Assembly (NCBI RefSeq): GCF_000526395.1
Contig: NZ_JAFZ01000001.1
Coordinates: 124,001-188,000 of the forward strand
DNA from: Aminobacterium mobile DSM 12262
Lineage (GTDB): Bacteria > Synergistota > Synergistia > Synergistales > Aminobacteriaceae
Reading direction: 5' to 3'
Length of the DNA: 64,000 bases
Shown: positions 53,259-62,261 of the stretch, one piece after another
Layout: the number at the start of each line of letters is the position of its first letter
Numbering within the stretch: position 1 is the first letter of the stretch
Made by a program: the position numbers and the translations under genes
Notes under the pieces: model-generated
The model's input: only the letters and a program-made list of their open reading frames with translations
What the model was told of the DNA's origin: nothing
Databases searched by the model: none

Positions 53259-54942
53259 GGCTTCTCCTCACTTTTTTAGACGAATTCTTTCCCTTGTGAA
53301 GCAAAACATAAGAGAAAGCAGCGTTAATGATCATTACCACAATAATAATAACGGAGGCCATAACAGACCCTACTCCTATATCCCCTTGTTGTATGGCATC
53401 GAACATTTCGACGGTGGCAACTTTTGTATAAGGGGTAATTAAGAAAATAATGCCACCAATAGTAGTCATAGTAAAAGTAAAGGTGTTAATGAAACTTACC
53501 AGAAAAGTAGATTTTAAGAGAGGCAGAATAACATCTTTTAACACGTAAATATCGCTCCCACCCTGGTCTTTCACGGCATCTTCAAGCTCTGTGTTGATTT
53601 GATTGAGCACAGAAATTCCACTTTTTATGCCCAGAGTCAACTGGCGGTAAATACAGTTCGTGATAACAAGGAAGCCAGTTCCTAGAAAAAACTCTGGTAA
53701 CCAGTTAAAGGCGAGAAGGTAGGCAATCCCGAAAAATGGACCCGGTAAAATAAAAGGGAGGTCGGCGATGAAATCAATGACTCTTGCCATAGGCCTATTC
53801 TTTCTTCCTAAAAACCAGGCGAGAAGAACTCCCATAATGCCTGCTGTCAGCGCTGCTATTACAGAGTATTGGATGCTACGAATAAGGCTGCTGAGTTTGG
53901 TGAGCTTCAAGATTTTTATATGCTGAAGGGTGAAAGAAAAGTTCACTCCCCAGGTTTTTGTAAAAGCACCACAGAAAATAGTTCCATACTTCATAAGTTC
54001 AAAGAAAACAAATCCCCATGTACCAATAAAGACTATACAGTTGACCCATAAAGGCAATCCAAGTAAGTCCTCATCTACGCTTGCTGTTTTTGAAGAAAGC
54101 ATGGGAACTTTTCCCAGAATCTTCCTGTACAGAAGGAAGACGATGAAAGCAGGGATTAAAAGAAGCGTGGAAATAGCAGAGGCCTTCGGGAAATCGTAGC
54201 TCCCGATGGCAGTCATATATGCTTGCGTAGCCAAAACATTATAATTCCCGCCAATGAACATAGGAGTTCCGAAGTCAGAAAGGGAACGAATAAAAACAAT
54301 AAGAGCTGCCGTGATAATTCCGGGCTTTGCTAAAGGAAGGGTAATGCGCCAAAGAGTATGCCAACGACTGGCCCCCAAGTCAAGAGAAGCCTGTTCCAGA
54401 CTTTGATCAACTCCCTGAAGAACAGCAATAATCAGGAAGGCAGCAATGGTGGCAAAACTGATGGATTCAATAAGAATGACGCCATGGGGTCCATAAGGAC
54501 TCCAATGCAAGCCCAGCAGTTTCCATGTAACGAGCCCACGCCGGCCAAAAAGCATGATATATGCTAATGACGATACGAAAGGGGGAGAAATAAGAGAAAG
54601 AAGCAGAACCGCAAGCACTACCTTTTTACCCTTATTTTTTGAATGGGTAACATAAAGAGCACAGCAAAGGCCGATAAAAAGGGCGAAAAAAGTAGTCCAT
54701 AATCCTACAAAAAGGCTGTTGCGCACAAGGGACTGATTGATAGTAAAAAGATCTCTGTAGTGTTCAAGGCTGAAAACACCATGAACAAAAACGCTCTCTT
54801 TCAATACAGCTAAAGTGGGCCAGAGAATGAAGATAAAAACATTAACGGCTAAAAAAAGATAAAGACAAAAGGGGGCATCAAAAGATGCCCCGCAAAGTTT
54901 ACTGCTCCGCTTTACTGCCAAATTCCTTCTGCCACCTTTCAA
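53230..54942 (-). CDS. ABC importer permease, fused FbpB-type
   Basis: 570 residues if the TTG at 54942 is used; a TTG at 54921 would be seven residues shorter. Both lie inside the binding-protein gene and neither has a strong ribosome site, so translational coupling is likely. About twelve membrane segments form two BPD_transp_1 domains. Each has an EAA-type loop contacting the ATPase: LEQASLDLGASRWHTLWRIT in the first half and LEDAVKDQGGSDIYVLKDVI in the second. Two fused permease halves are typical of Fe3+ importers (FbpB/SfuB). Confidence 0.9.
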   Translation of the reverse strand: MKGGRRNLAVKRSSKLCGASFDAPFCLYLFLAVNVFIFILWPTLAVLKESVFVHGVFSLEHYRDLFTINQSLVRNSLFVGLWTTFFALFIGLCCALYVTHSKNKGKKVVLAVLLLSLISPPFVSSLAYIMLFGRRGLVTWKLLGLHWSPYGPHGVILIESISFATIAAFLIIAVLQGVDQSLEQASLDLGASRWHTLWRITLPLAKPGIITAALIVFIRSLSDFGTPMFIGGNYNVLATQAYMTAIGSYDFPKASAISTLLLIPAFIVFLLYRKILGKVPMLSSKTASVDEDLLGLPLWVNCIVFIGTWGFVFFELMKYGTIFCGAFTKTWGVNFSFTLQHIKILKLTKLSSLIRSIQYSVIAALTAGIMGVLLAWFLGRKNRPMARVIDFIADLPFILPGPFFGIAYLLAFNWLPEFFLGTGFLVITNCIYRQLTLGIKSGISVLNQINTELEDAVKDQGGSDIYVLKDVILPLLKSTFLVSFINTFTFTMTTIGGIIFLITPYTKVATVEMFDAIQQGDIGVGSVMASVIIIVVMIINAAFSYVLLHKGKNSSKKVRRSHVPSIEATR

Positions 54943-55921
54943 TGATGCTCTTTCTCATTTCACCGGACTTTACAGCATCGACAACAACAATCTTGGCCTC
55001 TTTAAGCCCCCGCAAATATTCTGGGACATCTGCGTCAGGTCTTGTCCCGACTTTGGCAGTGTGAGCCATTTGGACTTCTTGTCCTCGCTTTGAAAGGCAC
55101 CAGTCGACGAAAGCTTTAGCTGCTTCCATATTTTTTGCGCCCTTCATGATAGCAATGGGTGAAATAAAGCCAGGTGTTCCTTCTTCTGGAAAAATTGATA
55201 CTACAGGGTACCCTTGTTCAATAAGCTTTACGCCACAGTCATAGGGATCGATGCCAATGGCGACTTCTCCAAGAGAAGCTTTATTAGGAGGGGCAGCTCC
55301 TCTTTTAGTATAAAAGGGGATGTTAGAATCGAGTTTATTGATATACTCCCAACCTTGTTCTTCTCCAAAAATTTGAATAAGGTGAAAAAGGACAGAGTAA
55401 TTTGTACCGGAGATAGCAGGATTGCTCATAAGAATCTCCCCTTTATACTCTGGTTTCCCAAGGTCTGCCCAGCTCTTTGGCATAGGGAGTCCTTTTTCTT
55501 TCATAACGTCTTTATTGATAAGAAAATCCACTGCGCATACAGATAAACCAGTCCAATATCCGTCGGGATCCTTATATTCCGCAGGGATTTTTTCTGATTC
55601 TGGGGATATATAAGGTTCAAGGAACCCCTCTCGTGCTGCTTCCACGTAGCTATCGACCCCACCACTAAACCAGGCATCAGCAAGAACTTTACCTTTAGCG
55701 GCTCTAAGACGAGTGAGCACTTCGCCAGAAGACATGTTCAAGTAGTTTACCTTAATGCCAGTATCTTTAGTAAACTCTGCCATAATTTCATCAATACCAG
55801 TAGCTGCAATAAAAATACTGATAGTCTGTCCAGCCAAGGGTTTATCGGCACTGGCAAAAGCCATAGGGCCAGAAAACATAACAAGACAGGCGAGTAAAAG
55901 GGCTGCAAGTACTTTTTTCAC
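54899..55921 (-). CDS. ABC importer periplasmic binding protein, Fe3+/FbpA-like family
   Basis: 340 residues from a GTG at 55921 with AAGGAGG upstream. A signal peptide (1-24, basic MKKVLAALLLACLV, cleavage near AFA-SADK) directs it to the periplasm. The two-lobed type II binding-protein fold is indicated by ISIFIAATGIDEIMAEFTKD, ADAWFSGGVDSYVEAAREG and GEVAIGIDPYDCGVKLIEQG. Relatives bind Fe3+, phosphonates or polyamines. The Tyr pair that grips iron in FbpA is not evident to me, and there is no Fur box upstream, so iron is not proved. Its promoter is TTGACT-17-TAATAT at 56004-55976. Confidence 0.88.
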   Translation of the reverse strand: MKKVLAALLLACLVMFSGPMAFASADKPLAGQTISIFIAATGIDEIMAEFTKDTGIKVNYLNMSSGEVLTRLRAAKGKVLADAWFSGGVDSYVEAAREGFLEPYISPESEKIPAEYKDPDGYWTGLSVCAVDFLINKDVMKEKGLPMPKSWADLGKPEYKGEILMSNPAISGTNYSVLFHLIQIFGEEQGWEYINKLDSNIPFYTKRGAAPPNKASLGEVAIGIDPYDCGVKLIEQGYPVVSIFPEEGTPGFISPIAIMKGAKNMEAAKAFVDWCLSKRGQEVQMAHTAKVGTRPDADVPEYLRGLKEAKIVVVDAVKSGEMRKSIIERWQKEFGSKAEQ

Positions 55922-55975
55922 GGTGTGTCCTCCTTAGTTTATTTGTTTAAGTAATATGCATTATTCCGAGGACTC

Positions 55976-56004
55976 ATATTAAGTGAAAGGGAGGTAGTAG
56001 TCAA
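55976..56004 (-). promoter_or_regulatory. Promoter of the ABC importer operon
   Basis: TTGACT (56004-55999) and TAATAT (55981-55976) on the minus strand are 17 bases apart. I see no Fur-box-like sequence around it. Confidence 0.65.
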
Positions 56005-56143
56005 TATTGCCATGAGTATTATTCCTATATTTATTATGTGAGTTTTTGGCAGCAACTTTAAATTGCTTCTCTTCCTTTTTTTGGGGGGAGTTTATGTGTC
56101 GTAATTTGGAATTTCTTATCATATAGAATTGAATTATAAATAT

Positions 56144-56179
56144 AGAACAAGAGCTGTCTTGTAAGACAGCTCTTGTTCT
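56144..56179 (-). terminator. Terminator of the TTT-transporter catabolic operon
   Basis: A perfect 17-bp stem (56144-56160 with 56163-56179) closes only two bases and lies 37 bases after the stop codon of the last operon gene. The following sequence is AT-rich but lacks a long U-run. Confidence 0.7.
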
Positions 56180-56215
56180 AGCGTGTATTGGGAGGTGTGG
56201 TGCTTTTGTGTTTCC

Positions 56216-57409
56216 CTATTGCAATTCTTTTGATGCGATAGCTTTGAACTCTTCGTCTGTAAGAAGGCGACGGTTCTTTATGCCAAAATCCTTAACTTCA
56301 GCAAGAATATTCCGCATCTGGTCTTCTGTTGCCTTTATACCGAGTTTCTCAAGATTGACTTCAACAGATTTGACGCCGCTTTTCTTCCCAAGTACTATCT
56401 GAGGCTCATTTCCCACAAATTCCGGATTCAGAGAGAACATGGCAAGAGGTTTTTCTCTCAACATCTCAATGCCGATGCCAGATTCTCTGGTGAAGATGCG
56501 ATCGCCAATAATAGGTTCATTCCCTGCAAGAGGGACGTTGCACATAGCAGATATTTCATCGGCAATTTTTTTGAAGGCTCCAAAGTCTGTGCCATAGTCC
56601 ATATTAAACATAACTTTTAGTGCCATGAGCACCTGGAAAAGGGATGTGTTTCCAGTACGTTCGCCTAAACTATTCAAGCATGTGTGGATAACGTCTGCTC
56701 CTCCTTCTACAGCAGCGAGGCTGTTGGCTAGGGCCATACCAAAATCGTTATGTGTGTGGACTTCAACAGAAAGTCCGGTAAGGTTTTTGACCCTGCGTAC
56801 AAGTTGGAACATGGCTCCCGGAAGGATACATCCTGTAGTGTCAACAACTCCCACACTGTCGGGAGCACAATAGTCGCAAACGGAGCCTAGAAGGTTCTTA
56901 AGATCTTCCCAATCAGCTCGGGTTGTATCGTAAGGGAAAAGCACCGTATATAAGCCAGCATCTTTCGATGCTTTGACTGCTTCTTTCGTTTTTTTTGCCA
57001 CGTCTTCCCATGTCCAGCCAAATTGATAGAGGAGCTTGGGCTTTCCTATAGGAACCTCAATGACGACTCCATGAGCCCCACATTCCGTAGCCATCTCTAT
57101 ATCTTTGACCATAGCTCGGGCAAATGTGAATATTTTTGCTGGAAGATTGTCTTTTACAATAGATTTAATGGCTTCCTTATCTGCCTCGGATACGGCAGGC
57201 ATACCGGCTTCAATACGTTCAACACCCATATTGGCAAGAATACGAGCGATTTTCAGCTTGTCTTCAGGAGTGAAGACAACTCCTGGAGTTTGCTCCCCAT
57301 CTCGAAGGGTTGCGTCATGAATTTGAACATGCTCAGGTAGAGCCAATGTTTGACGATATTCTTCGTTGAACGGGCTTGTCCACCAGTTCTCTGTTTGGTA
57401 GTGTGTCAT
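56216..57409 (-). CDS. LeuA/HMG-CoA-lyase-type pyruvate carboxyltransferase family enzyme
   Basis: 397 residues. A TIM-barrel of the 2-isopropylmalate/homocitrate synthase family: IHDATLRDGEQTPGVVFTPE (30-49), the metal-binding histidines in EVHTHNDFGMALANSLAAVE and the GERTGNTSL motif. A helical C-terminal domain follows without the leucine-sensing LeuA allosteric domain. Members make or break C-C bonds between a 2-oxo acid and acetyl-CoA. The setting is catabolic (transporter, dehydratase, two dehydrogenases), not leucine synthesis, so either homocitrate-synthase-like condensation or aldol-type cleavage is possible. It begins one base after the dehydrogenase stop. Confidence 0.85.
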   Translation of the reverse strand: MTHYQTENWWTSPFNEEYRQTLALPEHVQIHDATLRDGEQTPGVVFTPEDKLKIARILANMGVERIEAGMPAVSEADKEAIKSIVKDNLPAKIFTFARAMVKDIEMATECGAHGVVIEVPIGKPKLLYQFGWTWEDVAKKTKEAVKASKDAGLYTVLFPYDTTRADWEDLKNLLGSVCDYCAPDSVGVVDTTGCILPGAMFQLVRRVKNLTGLSVEVHTHNDFGMALANSLAAVEGGADVIHTCLNSLGERTGNTSLFQVLMALKVMFNMDYGTDFGAFKKIADEISAMCNVPLAGNEPIIGDRIFTRESGIGIEMLREKPLAMFSLNPEFVGNEPQIVLGKKSGVKSVEVNLEKLGIKATEDQMRNILAEVKDFGIKNRRLLTDEEFKAIASKELQ

Positions 57410-57410
57410 T

Positions 57411-58361
57411 TTATTTTTTCCCCTCCTTTAAAACTTCCGGGTTGACAATATAATCTGGTTTTTCTCCACGTAACACGCGAACAACGGCTTCTGCAGCACC
57501 TGTCGCCATTCTATAGATGGCTTCATACGTTAGAGCTGCGCTGTGAGGTGTCATAAGAACATGAGGAGCTGTGAGGATGGGGGAATCGGGACGAGGTGGT
57601 TCCTCTGGAAAAACGTCTACTGCTAATCCCCCAAGATGTCCATCACGAAGAGATTGAGCTACAGCATCTACATTAATGACAGGGCCACGGGCTGCGTTGA
57701 TGAGGATAGCGCCTTTTTTCATAAGAGAGAGCTCTTTTGTGTCGATCATGCAATGTGTTTCTTCTGTGAGAGGGGTATGAATTGTTACGAAATCAGAACT
57801 CTTCAGGAGCTCTTCAAGTTTTTCAACGCGATGAACATCCTTGGGCATCTCTATGTATGGGTCATAGACGACAACATTCATTGCAAAGCCATCATGGGCA
57901 ATACGATACACGGCCTTGCCGACCTTTCCAAAACCAATAATGCCAAGGGTTTTTCCATTTAGCTCTGAGAGCCCTATATGGTCTCTTTCTCTAAATTTCC
58001 CCTCTCTGATAAGGGAGTCGCTCAGAGTATATTTTTTAATGAAATAGAGCATCATACCAAGAACATGTTCTGCCACAGAGACAGCATTGGCATAAGGGGT
58101 GTTCCCCACGAGAATGCCTGCTTGTGTAGCGTAGTCGAGATCGATGTTATCAACTCCTACACCATGACGACCAATAACTTTAAGGTGTGGAAGTTGAGAA
58201 AGGAAGTCTCCTTTCAAAGGGGATGTTCGGATAACAAGCCCTTCAATAGAGTCTTTATTTTTTTCATTGAGTTCTTGCCGTGTAATAAGGGTGTGACCAG
58301 CTTTTCGAAGAATGTTGAGTCCATCTTCAGATATAGGGTCATATATTAATACAGTGCTCAT
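57411..58361 (-). CDS. D-2-hydroxyacid dehydrogenase (phosphoglycerate dehydrogenase-like)
   Basis: 316 residues. The NAD-binding domain reads LGIIGFGKVGKAVYRIAHDG (about 138-157). Catalytic Arg, Glu and His are in LINAARGPVI, VDVFPEEPP and MTPHSAALTYEA, and IGRHGVGVDNIDLDYATQAG is the conserved substrate-side segment. It interconverts a 2-hydroxy acid and its 2-oxo acid with NAD(H). No ACT or regulatory domain follows, so biosynthetic SerA is unlikely. It lies between the SDR and LeuA-like genes, suggesting it handles an intermediate of the imported acid. Confidence 0.88.
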   Translation of the reverse strand: MSTVLIYDPISEDGLNILRKAGHTLITRQELNEKNKDSIEGLVIRTSPLKGDFLSQLPHLKVIGRHGVGVDNIDLDYATQAGILVGNTPYANAVSVAEHVLGMMLYFIKKYTLSDSLIREGKFRERDHIGLSELNGKTLGIIGFGKVGKAVYRIAHDGFAMNVVVYDPYIEMPKDVHRVEKLEELLKSSDFVTIHTPLTEETHCMIDTKELSLMKKGAILINAARGPVINVDAVAQSLRDGHLGGLAVDVFPEEPPRPDSPILTAPHVLMTPHSAALTYEAIYRMATGAAEAVVRVLRGEKPDYIVNPEVLKEGKK

Positions 58362-58387
58362 AATAGGCTTCCTTTCTGCTAAAAAAT

Positions 58388-59143
58388 CTAATCGATGGTT
58401 CGTCCGCCATCAATGAGGATAAGCTGGCCTGTAATATAGCTTGAACAGTCGGAGGCGAGGAAAAGAACAGGGCCAACAATATCTTTCGTTTTCCCAAGAC
58501 GTTTCATGGGAATTTTTGAAGTCATTTCTTCTCGAACGCCAGGTCCATTGATTAGTTTCGATGTGAGCGGAGTTTCAACAAAACCAGGTCCGATAGCGTT
58601 GACATTTACATTATATTGCCCCCACTCATGGGCGAGTACTTTGGTCATTTGATATACTCCGCCTTTGGCGCTGGCGTAAGGTGCTCGTTTCAGGTGCCCT
58701 CTTACAGCAGAAACAGAAGCGGTATTAATGATTTTCCCTGATTTTTGCTGAACCATAATCCGACCTACAGCTTGTGCGCAATAAAACATCCCGGAAAGGT
58801 TCACATTAATGACTTTTTGCCACTCTTCAGGGGATATATCGAGAGCAAACTTCCTGACGTTAATACCGGCATTGTTGCAGAGGACATCTATCTTCCCATG
58901 TTTTTTAAACACGGAATCGATTGCAGTATTTACCTGCTCTGCATCGCTGACGTCGAGAAAAAGGAAATCTGCCTGTTTCCCTTGAGATGAGAGATCGCTG
59001 GCAAACTGAAGACCATCTGCTTTGTTTACATCTGCAATAACTACAGTGGCTCCTTCTTCTGCAAAGGCCTCTACCATGGCTTTGCCTAAGCCGCTGGCAC
59101 CTCCTGTGACGATGACAACTTTCGATTCAAGTCCCAGGTCCAT
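58388..59143 (-). CDS. Short-chain dehydrogenase/reductase
   Basis: 251 residues, classical SDR length. The TGGASGLGKAMVEAFAEEG cofactor motif (14-32) and Asp in VVIADVNKA suggest NAD(H). NNAGIN, the catalytic Ser in NTASVSAVRGHL and the YxxxK pair in YASAKGGV are all visible. It oxidises or reduces a hydroxyl group of the pathway substrate, likely a sugar acid or polyol-derived acid. AAGGAG lies ahead of the ATG, and tctA ends 31 bases upstream on the same strand. Confidence 0.9.
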   Translation of the reverse strand: MDLGLESKVVIVTGGASGLGKAMVEAFAEEGATVVIADVNKADGLQFASDLSSQGKQADFLFLDVSDAEQVNTAIDSVFKKHGKIDVLCNNAGINVRKFALDISPEEWQKVINVNLSGMFYCAQAVGRIMVQQKSGKIINTASVSAVRGHLKRAPYASAKGGVYQMTKVLAHEWGQYNVNVNAIGPGFVETPLTSKLINGPGVREEMTSKIPMKRLGKTKDIVGPVLFLASDCSSYITGQLILIDGGRTID

Positions 59144-59174
59144 AATAAAACCACTCCTTCGTAAATCTAACTTT

Positions 59175-60671
59175 TTATGCAGCAGTCAAGTTTTCCTTGC
59201 TCTGCTTATGATTCCTGATAATTGGAATGGCTATCAACAACAGACTAAGAACGAGTAAAAGAAGGGTTACAGGGCGGGTTACAAAAACGCCCAGATCTCC
59301 TCTGTACATAAAAAATGCTCGCCTAAAGTGAGTTTCTGCCATACCACCAAGAATGAAACCAAGTACCACAGGGGCCACACCATAATGCAATTTATTAAAG
59401 ATATATCCAATTACACCAAAGACCATCATGACAAATACATCGAATAAACTTCCGCCAACACCGTACGCACCTATAGTGCACATTACAAGAATAAAGGGTG
59501 TCAGCATGTATCTGGGTATTTTGAGCATTTTTACGAAGAGCCTGATCCCGAAATATTGGAAAGCAAACATGAATACGTTGGCCAATAGCAACATAGCAAA
59601 AATGCCATAAATAATTTCAGGGGTATCTTTAAAAAGCAAAGGGCCAGGGCGAAGTCCGTGAATAAGAAGGCCTCCAAGCATAACAGCAGTAGTAGAGTCT
59701 CCGGGAATGCCAAGAGTGAGCATGGGCACAAGGGCTCCCCCTGTTACCGCATTGTTGCTTGTTTCTGAAGCAATAACGCCATCTATACAGCCCTTCCCAA
59801 ATTCCTCTGGAGTCTTAGAGAGCCGCTTGGCCTGATCGTAAGACACAAAGGAAGCAATGCTACAACCAGCGCCGGGCAAAATTCCTACAATTGTCCCAAT
59901 AACAGCAGAAGAGAGAATGATCCATTTCCTTTCCAGAAGGGTAATAAAAGAGGGGAACTCTCCTTTGAGTCCCTTATTGCTCGTTAGTTTAACAGAACTT
60001 CCAATGGTTTCAGCGTCTTCCAGCGCTTTTGACACGGCGAAAAGTCCAATAAGAACCGGCAAAAGATTGAGGCCGCTGAGAAGATTAGGAATTCCGAAAC
60101 TATAACGTACCATTCCTGTAACAGGATCTGTCCCAATAAATGAGATAAAAACGCCAATAAACCCGGCGATAACCCCTTTGAGAAGAGATTTAGAGGAGAC
60201 GCTGGCAATAACGGTAAGACCAAGTACTGCAAGAGAAAAGTACTCTGTTGGTCCGAATCCGAGAGCAAAACGAGCTAGTTTAGGAGCAATAAACATGAGG
60301 ATTCCCGCACTGAAAAGACCTCCAATGAGGGAGACGAGAATGGATGTCCCCAATGCTAGCCCCGCTTGCCCTTTTTGAGCCATGGGATACGCATCGAAAG
60401 TTGTGCAAATGGAAGCCGGCGTCCCAGGAATGCGAAGGAGAGTGGAGGAAATGGATCCCCCGGCTGTCCCACCGCAGAAAGCCCCCATAAGCATGCCCAT
60501 CCCCGCTACAGGAGAGAGCCCGAATGTTACAGGAATCAGCAGGGCTACGGCCATGGTGGACGTTAACCCTGGCAGTGCTCCGAAAATAATGCCAAGGACA
60601 GTTCCTGCTGCAGTAAAAAGAATTGCTTCTGGTTGAAAGGCACCAATAAGGCCTTGAATAAGTGCCGTCAT
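59175..60671 (-). CDS. tctA: Tripartite tricarboxylate transporter large membrane subunit TctA
   Basis: 498 residues with about twelve hydrophobic segments. The TctA signature is clear near the start: GIIFGALPGLTSTMAVALLI and FCGGTAGGSISSTLLRIPGT (about 65-85), then SETSNNAVTGGALVPMLTLG in the second half. It forms the Na+- or H+-coupled channel of TTT importers for carboxylates such as citrate, tartrate and aromatic or sugar acids. TctB and TctC genes lie just upstream in the same operon. Confidence 0.95.
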   Translation of the reverse strand: MTALIQGLIGAFQPEAILFTAAGTVLGIIFGALPGLTSTMAVALLIPVTFGLSPVAGMGMLMGAFCGGTAGGSISSTLLRIPGTPASICTTFDAYPMAQKGQAGLALGTSILVSLIGGLFSAGILMFIAPKLARFALGFGPTEYFSLAVLGLTVIASVSSKSLLKGVIAGFIGVFISFIGTDPVTGMVRYSFGIPNLLSGLNLLPVLIGLFAVSKALEDAETIGSSVKLTSNKGLKGEFPSFITLLERKWIILSSAVIGTIVGILPGAGCSIASFVSYDQAKRLSKTPEEFGKGCIDGVIASETSNNAVTGGALVPMLTLGIPGDSTTAVMLGGLLIHGLRPGPLLFKDTPEIIYGIFAMLLLANVFMFAFQYFGIRLFVKMLKIPRYMLTPFILVMCTIGAYGVGGSLFDVFVMMVFGVIGYIFNKLHYGVAPVVLGFILGGMAETHFRRAFFMYRGDLGVFVTRPVTLLLLVLSLLLIAIPIIRNHKQSKENLTAA

Positions 60672-60693
60672 TTTTTATATCCCCCCCGCTTCC

Positions 60694-61143
60694 TTATGGA
60701 AGTAATGTGTGGAAAAATTTTGTGAAGAGAAAGAACAGAGCCACTGGAGCGACAGCGGAAAAGAGAAAGATATTTAATACTTTCTTCTTGTCAAATTTCC
60801 CATAAAAGAAAAGCCCCAAAGCGCTCATAAACAGAACGGAAGCAAATACAAATCCGAGTTTCTCTAAAAGTGCAACGTAGATAAAAGCGATAAGAAGCGT
60901 AACGAGTACCTTGGCTTTTCCCTGAAAATCCAAGGTGACCTCCTTAGAAGAAGTTTCCTCTTTCCTACAGGAATAAAAAAGCACCAGAAGGGAGAGCAAA
61001 ATTATGCCTGTAAGAACTACATATGGGAAAAAACGAGGACCAAGTATAGCCCCGGAAGCATCTTTGATTTTTGTTGTTTGGATTAGAAAAAAGCCAGATA
61101 CACATATCATGGTAAGGGATGTTGCTATATCGGCCTTACGCAT
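60694..61143 (-). CDS. tctB: Tripartite tricarboxylate transporter small membrane subunit TctB
   Basis: 149 residues with four hydrophobic segments (about 8-22, 35-57, 80-110 and 120-145). Small size, place between tctC and tctA and DASGAILGPRFFPYVVLTGI near the start identify the poorly conserved TctB subunit, needed for full transport activity. AAGGAGG precedes the ATG. An RNA hairpin with a U-run lies between tctC and this gene and may lower its expression. Confidence 0.88.
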   Translation of the reverse strand: MRKADIATSLTMICVSGFFLIQTTKIKDASGAILGPRFFPYVVLTGIILLSLLVLFYSCRKEETSSKEVTLDFQGKAKVLVTLLIAFIYVALLEKLGFVFASVLFMSALGLFFYGKFDKKKVLNIFLFSAVAPVALFFLFTKFFHTLLP

Positions 61144-61169
61144 AATTACATTCCTCCTTGGTTCTCAAA

Positions 61170-61213
61170 AAGGGGCGAGCCTTAGATAGGTTACAAGAGA
61201 GGCGTCGCCCCTT
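61170..61213 (-). terminator. Hairpin between tctC and tctB, probable partial terminator
   Basis: Arms at 61170-61178 and 61205-61213 pair over nine bases, with more pairing inside, and are followed on the minus strand by TTTTTGAG (61169 downward). It lies inside the operon, where partial readthrough would make more binding protein than membrane subunits. Confidence 0.6.
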
Positions 61214-61226
61214 AAAAAGTGCTATT

Positions 61227-62210
61227 CTATTTCTGTTTTAAGCCGAGCTCATCAATGAGAGGATAAATCCAGTCCGCTTCTTTCTTGAGCCAGTTTTCGA
61301 AATCATCCCCACCTATGAAGCTTGTTCCAGCGCAAAGGATCTCGGTGATGTCTTTTCTAAATGCCTCAGACTGCTGCACTTTGTCGAGAGCATCTATCCA
61401 TGCGGCTTTGATATCTTCAGGCATATTTTTAGGACCAGAAATTCCTCGCCACTGGAAAAGTTTCAGATTCAAACCCTGCTCTTCGCATGTCATAATATCT
61501 GGGAAGAGTACGTGGCGAACCTCACCCATGGTGCCGAGAATCTTTACTTCACCGCCCTGCCAGTGAGAGAAAATTTCTCCAGGTTGCTGAACAATAACAT
61601 CGACGAAACCGCCAAGGAGACCTGCGACTGCTTCTGCTCCGCTGGAATATCCGATTCCGTCAATCTCGATCCCAGCCGTTTTGATGAACTGGTTAGCGGC
61701 AAGATAGGTAAATCCGCCAATTCCAGCAAATCCGATACGAAGCTTACCGGGGTTCTCTTTTGAATAGGCAATGAGCTCTGCAACGTTGTTCCAGGGAGCG
61801 TCTTTTCCTACGCAAATGGTTTCGTCTTCAACAATGACACGTCCTAAGTTCGTAAAATCGCTATACTGAAAGTCTACATTCCCAATGCCACCTAAGGTGA
61901 GAAGGGAACCGTTGGAAACGACAACGGTATAGCCATCTGGTTTACTTGTCATAGTTTTGACATATCCCACAGCGCCGCCGCCGCCAGGGACGTTCTGAAC
62001 CACTACAGGATGACCGAAAACAGGCTCAAGATGTTTGGCGAGAAGGCGGGCAAACGTATCTGTGGAACCGCCGGGGTTGTACCCTACAATAATGTTGACA
62101 GTGGTTTTGGGCCAACCTTCCTTGGCTAGTGCTTGGTTGGAAAAGCCAAGACAGAAAACGAATACAGCGATAAAGCACATAACAATGGATAAAGAAAAAC
62201 GTTTTTTCAT
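61227..62210 (-). CDS. tctC: Tripartite tricarboxylate transporter substrate-binding protein TctC
   Basis: 327 residues. A signal peptide (1-29, cleavage near ALA-KEGW) is followed by the TctC fold: VNIIVGYNPGGSTDTFARLL (38-57) and the VVVQNVPGGGGAVGYVKT loop that binds the carboxylate. A later GGFVDVIVQQPGEI and FPDIMTCEEQGLN are typical. The protein captures the substrate in the periplasm. Its ligand cannot be read from sequence; downstream enzymes suggest a hydroxylated acid. AAGGGGG precedes the ATG, and ilvD-like ends 51 bases upstream. Confidence 0.94.
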   Translation of the reverse strand: MKKRFSLSIVMCFIAVFVFCLGFSNQALAKEGWPKTTVNIIVGYNPGGSTDTFARLLAKHLEPVFGHPVVVQNVPGGGGAVGYVKTMTSKPDGYTVVVSNGSLLTLGGIGNVDFQYSDFTNLGRVIVEDETICVGKDAPWNNVAELIAYSKENPGKLRIGFAGIGGFTYLAANQFIKTAGIEIDGIGYSSGAEAVAGLLGGFVDVIVQQPGEIFSHWQGGEVKILGTMGEVRHVLFPDIMTCEEQGLNLKLFQWRGISGPKNMPEDIKAAWIDALDKVQQSEAFRKDITEILCAGTSFIGGDDFENWLKKEADWIYPLIDELGLKQK

Positions 62211-62261
62211 ACCTGAATCCCCCTTAATTGTAAAAAATGCTGTGTTTATATCTTTTCTGGG

